A DNA stretch of 64,000 bases from Campylobacter sp. RM6914. Lineage in GTDB: Bacteria > Campylobacterota > Campylobacteria > Campylobacterales > Campylobacteraceae. This document shows, in pieces, positions 60,581 through 64,000 of this stretch. The first letter of the stretch is position 1. Each line of letters starts with the position of its first letter. The notes below the pieces were generated by a model. The model had not been told where the DNA came from. It searched no databases and saw only the letters and a list, made by a program, of their open reading frames with translations. A program made the position numbers and the translations under genes. The stretch is taken from the NCBI RefSeq assembly GCF_004803835.1, contig NZ_CP012545.1, positions 1,178,001-1,242,000 of the forward strand, given 5' to 3'.

Positions 60581-60673
60581 TGTTTTATTTTTTGCCTTTT
60601 CTCACAAAAATCTTAATAATGTTTCTAAAAGAAACTAAAAATATCAAACAAAAGGCAAAGCAAGGAGATAGAT

Positions 60674-61789
60674 TTGCTAGATATTACACTTATTATGCTT
60701 GGAGCCGGGGATTCTACGCGTTTTGGACTACCGGTAAAAAAACAATGGCTAAGAGTAGGTTCTGATCCGCTTTGGCTAGTGGCAACTAAAAATTTGAGTG
60801 GTTTTTACTCATTTAAAGATGTTATAGTTGTTAGTAAAGAGAGTGAGTATATGTCCTCTTTCGCGCCAAATTATAAATTTATAAATGGTGGACAAACTCG
60901 CCAAGAAAGCCTAAAAAACGCACTTTCACTAGTAAAAAGCGAATTTGTTTTAGTAAGCGATATAGCACGCCCGATGATACCAAAAGAGCTTTTTAATAAA
61001 ATCATAGAAGGCGCGAAGCAAGCAGACTGCGTAGTTCCTGCACTTAAGATCGCAGACACTGCCTATCTTGGCGAAGAGGCTATCGATAGAGAGAGAGTAA
61101 AACTTATACAAACCCCTCAACTTTCACGCACAAATTTACTAAAACAAGCGCTTGAAACAGATGTTACCTATACAGACGATAGCTCTGCTATAAGAGCGGT
61201 CGGCGGGTCTGTTTGGCATATTTTAGGAGATGAAAGAGCTAGAAAAATAACCACAAAAGAGGATCTTTCACGGCTTAACCTTGTCTCTCCTAGCCTTGAA
61301 CAATTTGTCGGCACGGGATTTGACGTGCATGAGTTTGCAAAGGGCAGAGAGCTCTGGCTGTGCGGGGAAAAGCTTGAATTTGAACTAGGATTAAAGGCTC
61401 ACAGCGACGGAGATGTAGCGCTTCATGCTTTAACAGATGCGATCTTGGGAGCTGCAGGGCTTGGCGACATAGGAGAGCTTTTTCCTGATACGGACGCAAA
61501 TTTTAAAGACATAAGTTCGATGTTTTTGCTAAAAGAGGCTTATAAAAAAGTCCAAAGCGTTGGTTTTGAGCTTGTAAATGCAGACATAACGATAATGGCT
61601 GAAAAACCAAAAATTTCTAAATTTAAAAGAAAAATGGCGGAAAATATCGCGGTCGCTTTGAATTTAACACCAAATCGCATAAACGTAAAAGCAACTACCA
61701 CCGAAAAACTTGGCTTTGTTGGACGTGGTGAAGGCATAGCCGTTATAGCAAGTGCGAGTTTAAAATATTATGACTGGACAAAAATATGA
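60674..61789 (+). CDS. ispDF: Bifunctional IspD/IspF enzyme
   Basis: Fused methylerythritol-4-phosphate pathway enzyme: CDP-ME synthase (IspD, residues 1-205) and MECDP synthase (IspF, 212-371). IspD shows LIMLGAGDSTRFG and KKQWLRV. IspF begins GTGFDVHEFAKGR with the DxH metal site and carries SDGDVALHALTDAILGAAGLGDIG. The start is TTG at 60674 with AAGGAG six bases upstream. The fusion is characteristic of Campylobacter and Helicobacter. The next gene starts four bases before its stop. Confidence 0.95.
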   Translation: MLDITLIMLGAGDSTRFGLPVKKQWLRVGSDPLWLVATKNLSGFYSFKDVIVVSKESEYMSSFAPNYKFINGGQTRQESLKNALSLVKSEFVLVSDIARPMIPKELFNKIIEGAKQADCVVPALKIADTAYLGEEAIDRERVKLIQTPQLSRTNLLKQALETDVTYTDDSSAIRAVGGSVWHILGDERARKITTKEDLSRLNLVSPSLEQFVGTGFDVHEFAKGRELWLCGEKLEFELGLKAHSDGDVALHALTDAILGAAGLGDIGELFPDTDANFKDISSMFLLKEAYKKVQSVGFELVNADITIMAEKPKISKFKRKMAENIAVALNLTPNRINVKATTTEKLGFVGRGEGIAVIASASLKYYDWTKI

Positions 61790-62676
61790 AAATTTTAATA
61801 GTAGAAAATGAAATTTACCTAGCAGGCTCTATCGCAAGTAAATTAGCTGACTTGGGTCACGAATGCGAGATAACAAATAACGTCAAAGACGCACTTAAAT
61901 ACGAAAATTTCGATGTTGTGCTACTTTCTACAGCACTTCCGGGGCAAGACTTCTACCCTGTGATAGATAAATTTAAAGATGCTATCATCATACTTCTTAT
62001 CGCTTATATCAGTAATGATACCGTTTTAAAGCCGATACAAGCGGGAGCAAATGACTACATCCAAAAGCCTTTTATGCTTGAAGAACTCGTTAGAAAAATA
62101 AGGCATTTTGAAGAACACAAACGCATGAAAGCACTTTTACAAAGCTACGAAGACTACATACAATACACTCTTCGCAACTACAAAATAGACGACATAGACG
62201 TCAAAAAGGTAAAACTCCCTCTTTTAATACGCACGTCAAAAATACCTTATGCGGACAAATTTGTCCAGCTTTATATGAGCGAGATGAAGACCCCTTTTAT
62301 CTTCTGTCCGGCAACTAAACTAGTCCAGATCGATAAAATTTTAAAACAAAATCCAAAAGAGTATCTTTATATCTCAAATTTTCAACTACTAAAAAATGAC
62401 GAACAAGAGAGAATTTTATCGTTTTCATACAAAAAAAAGATAGTCATCTCAACAACAGACCTAGAGCTATCCGTGCCTTTTGATACGCTTGATATAGTAA
62501 ATAAGGCGCAAGGATTTAGCGTGGATGAGATAGTAACTATCGACGAATACATAAGACACATTATAACCACATATCAGGATAGATTTCCAGATACGGAACT
62601 ATCTAAAAAACTTGGAATTTCACGTAAATCACTTTGGGAGAAAAGAAAAAAATATGATATCCTCAAGAAAAAATAA
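61786..62676 (+). CDS. HP1021-like atypical response regulator
   Basis: A 296-residue orphan regulator. The receiver-like domain (1-120) lacks the phosphoacceptor Asp: the strand-3 motif reads VVLLSTALPG, with Ser48 at that site, and the acidic pair at the start is changed (VENE). The C-terminal half ends in a helix-turn-helix ELSKKLGISRKSLWEKRKKY. Family members HP1021 and Cj1608 control replication initiation and redox gene sets. ATG overlaps the ispDF stop, and its own 3' end overlaps sat by 23 bases. Confidence 0.85.
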   Translation: MKILIVENEIYLAGSIASKLADLGHECEITNNVKDALKYENFDVVLLSTALPGQDFYPVIDKFKDAIIILLIAYISNDTVLKPIQAGANDYIQKPFMLEELVRKIRHFEEHKRMKALLQSYEDYIQYTLRNYKIDDIDVKKVKLPLLIRTSKIPYADKFVQLYMSEMKTPFIFCPATKLVQIDKILKQNPKEYLYISNFQLLKNDEQERILSFSYKKKIVISTTDLELSVPFDTLDIVNKAQGFSVDEIVTIDEYIRHIITTYQDRFPDTELSKKLGISRKSLWEKRKKYDILKKK

Positions 62677-63835
62677 AACTATAGCCATAAGCACCGAGGC
62701 GTTTGGAACGCTTGAACTTATCAAAAACAACATCATCTCAAATTTTAGCTCTTTTATGGACTATGATCAGATAAAAGCAACGAACAAATACGGTTTTTTC
62801 GAGGGTGAGCCGATGCCTTACTCTTTTGGATTTGCCCCATTTGGCGATGAAAATCAAGCAGTCGTAAAAAGCTTAAAACAAGGAGAGAGAGTAAATTTAT
62901 CGCTAAAAGGTGAGATAATCGGGCATGTGGATGCAGATAAAATTTTTAAACTAGATAAACAAACAAGTGAAAAAAATATATTTTTAGCTAACGAATCAAC
63001 AAGTGTCCATCAGATGAGACTTGGAGAATACGCCCTAAGCGGAGAATTTGAAATTTATGACCAAGAGCTAAAAAAGACAAAACAACGCCTTCAAAAGGTC
63101 ATTAAAGAAACGGGTGCAAAGAGGATAACTGCGCTTTTCCTTACTGCTGATCCATTTAACCGAGCACATGAGCGCCTAGTGAGAATGACGATAGATAAAA
63201 CCGACTTGGTTATTGTGTTTTTAGTAAGAACAACGCAAGATAGTCATATAAACTACGACTTGCGCAAAGAGGTACTTGAGTATTTTAACCAAAACTACTT
63301 ACCGTCAAATAGGATTTTTATATTTCCGTTAAGAAACACAACCCTTTTTAGTTCACATAAAAATCCAACACTTGAGTATATAACTGCTCACCATTTAGGA
63401 GCGGACAAGCTAGTTATCGGGCAAAATCACACAGGTATAGGTATGTTTTTTGATCAAAACGAAGCCCATACTATACTTGATAAATACAAAGACGCTTTAA
63501 AGATGGATATCATCATCTTACCGGAACTTGTTTACTGCAACAAGTGCAAAACTCTTGTAAGCACAAAAACATGCCCGCATGGTGCACATCATCACATCAA
63601 ATACCATCCAGACACTATAAAAACGCTACTTTTTCAAGGTATTTTGCCGCCTGCTATCTTGATACGCCCGGATATATCGGCGCTTATTTTGTCACAAATT
63701 TTACCGGATAGATTTAAAGATATTCAAAAACTATGCGATGATTTATTTCCAAATTCAGGTCTTCTTGAAAAACGCAGCGATCGCGACTTTTATGAAGAGT
63801 TAATGAAACTTTATCAAACATCATCAATGACTTAA
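62654..63835 (+). CDS. sat: Sulfate adenylyltransferase (ATP sulfurylase)
   Basis: Forms adenylyl sulfate from ATP and sulfate. From the ATG at 62654 it has 393 residues. Family motifs are LTADPFNRAHERLVRM near residue 163, GQNHTGIGMFF and a zinc-type CNKCKTLVSTKTCPHG. In the HxxH active motif the first His is replaced by Asn (N169-RAH172), which is unusual for this family. The start lies inside the regulator gene. A longer ORF start (62612) would add residues encoded by the regulator's helix-turn-helix and is rejected. Confidence 0.8.
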   Translation: MISSRKNKTIAISTEAFGTLELIKNNIISNFSSFMDYDQIKATNKYGFFEGEPMPYSFGFAPFGDENQAVVKSLKQGERVNLSLKGEIIGHVDADKIFKLDKQTSEKNIFLANESTSVHQMRLGEYALSGEFEIYDQELKKTKQRLQKVIKETGAKRITALFLTADPFNRAHERLVRMTIDKTDLVIVFLVRTTQDSHINYDLRKEVLEYFNQNYLPSNRIFIFPLRNTTLFSSHKNPTLEYITAHHLGADKLVIGQNHTGIGMFFDQNEAHTILDKYKDALKMDIIILPELVYCNKCKTLVSTKTCPHGAHHHIKYHPDTIKTLLFQGILPPAILIRPDISALILSQILPDRFKDIQKLCDDLFPNSGLLEKRSDRDFYEELMKLYQTSSMT

Positions 63836-63844
63836 GGACGATAC

Positions 63845-64000
63845 ATGCAAAAACTATTTTTGACATTTTTTGGCACTGGGCTTTTACCAAAAGCTCCTGG
63901 GACTTGGGGTTCGCTAGCCGGTATGGTTTGCGCATATATAATTCTTGCGTATTTTTCTTCTACGACGCTGTTTTTAGCTAGTATTTTGCTGTTTTTGCTT
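63845..64000 (+). CDS. pgpA: Phosphatidylglycerophosphatase A, 5' part
   Basis: The frame starts at ATG 63845, nine bases after the sat stop, with AAGGAC before it, and continues past the window edge. The first 52 residues read QKLFLTFFGTGLLPKAPGTWGSL then a hydrophobic helix, the PgpA N-terminal signature (GTGLxPxAPGTxGSL). The enzyme dephosphorylates PGP in phosphatidylglycerol synthesis at the inner membrane. Confidence 0.9.
   Translation, partial: MQKLFLTFFGTGLLPKAPGTWGSLAGMVCAYIILAYFSSTTLFLASILLFLL

Noticed and set aside
60391-60673. TPP riboswitch upstream of thiC
   Set aside because: The conserved CTGAGA and the ACCTGATCTGG-like core were not found on the minus strand in this gap.

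Overview
This is chromosomal DNA from a Campylobacterota bacterium, almost certainly a Campylobacter. The base composition is AT-rich, genes are densely packed, and Sel1-repeat lipoproteins, an HP1021-type orphan regulator, an HP0268-like small protein, the futalosine menaquinone pathway (MqnE) and a fused IspDF are all typical of this group. Several gene blocks match, from memory, blocks in C. jejuni (rpsP-ffh-...-glyQ-purE-cheZ-glnA; mqnE/nucleotidyltransferase-like/glmS; dapD-mrp-ispDF-regulator-sat-pgpA), but they are joined differently. That points to a species outside the C. jejuni/coli group. The species cannot be fixed from reading alone.

Layout: 1-9315 is a long minus-strand run of housekeeping genes (rpsP, ffh, an RluA-type pseudouridine synthase, waaA, a zinc-ribbon coiled-coil protein, a Nif3-like protein, glyQ, two small proteins, purE, a U32 peptidase, cheZ). 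9412-20064 holds a PHP phosphatase, glnA, dnaX, the oxidase-assembly pair ccoI-ccoS, a double-cubane-type dehydratase pair whose activator gene is frameshifted, RidA and a threonine-synthase-like enzyme. 20137-33210 carries a CDF transporter, rho, nusA, an HP0268-like gene, miaB, an acyltransferase, a four-gene membrane block resembling a PilM/N/O alignment complex, tilS, rimO, panC and prfB. 33213-36573 has three Sel1-repeat lipoproteins, a cytochrome c553 and a five-tRNA array.

36729-45351 holds a hemerythrin-diguanylate cyclase, a poly-C tract in a decayed area, a ComEA-like DNA-uptake protein, a gene-poor AT-rich stretch, and a complete minus-strand rRNA operon (16S, tRNA-Ala, tRNA-Ile, 23S, 5S) with recognisable processing stalks. 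45634-51584 is a minus-strand run (mqnE, purine permease, phosphoribosyltransferase, MFS transporter, GT39-like protein, pseudopilin). 51701-64000 holds a GlnD-like protein with a degenerate transferase site, glmS, a DJ-1-like protein, dapD, thiC-mrp, ispDF, an HP1021-like regulator, sat and the start of pgpA.

Themes: nitrogen control seems remodelled, because glutamine synthetase lacks the adenylylation tyrosine and the GlnD-like protein lacks a recognisable nucleotidyltransferase motif. Pieces of DNA-uptake or pilus machinery are scattered (ComEA-like, pseudopilin, PilMNO-like block). Low-oxygen life is reflected in the cbb3 oxidase assembly genes, cytochrome c553, hemerythrin-GGDEF protein and double-cubane reductase. 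I saw no transposon, prophage or CRISPR array.
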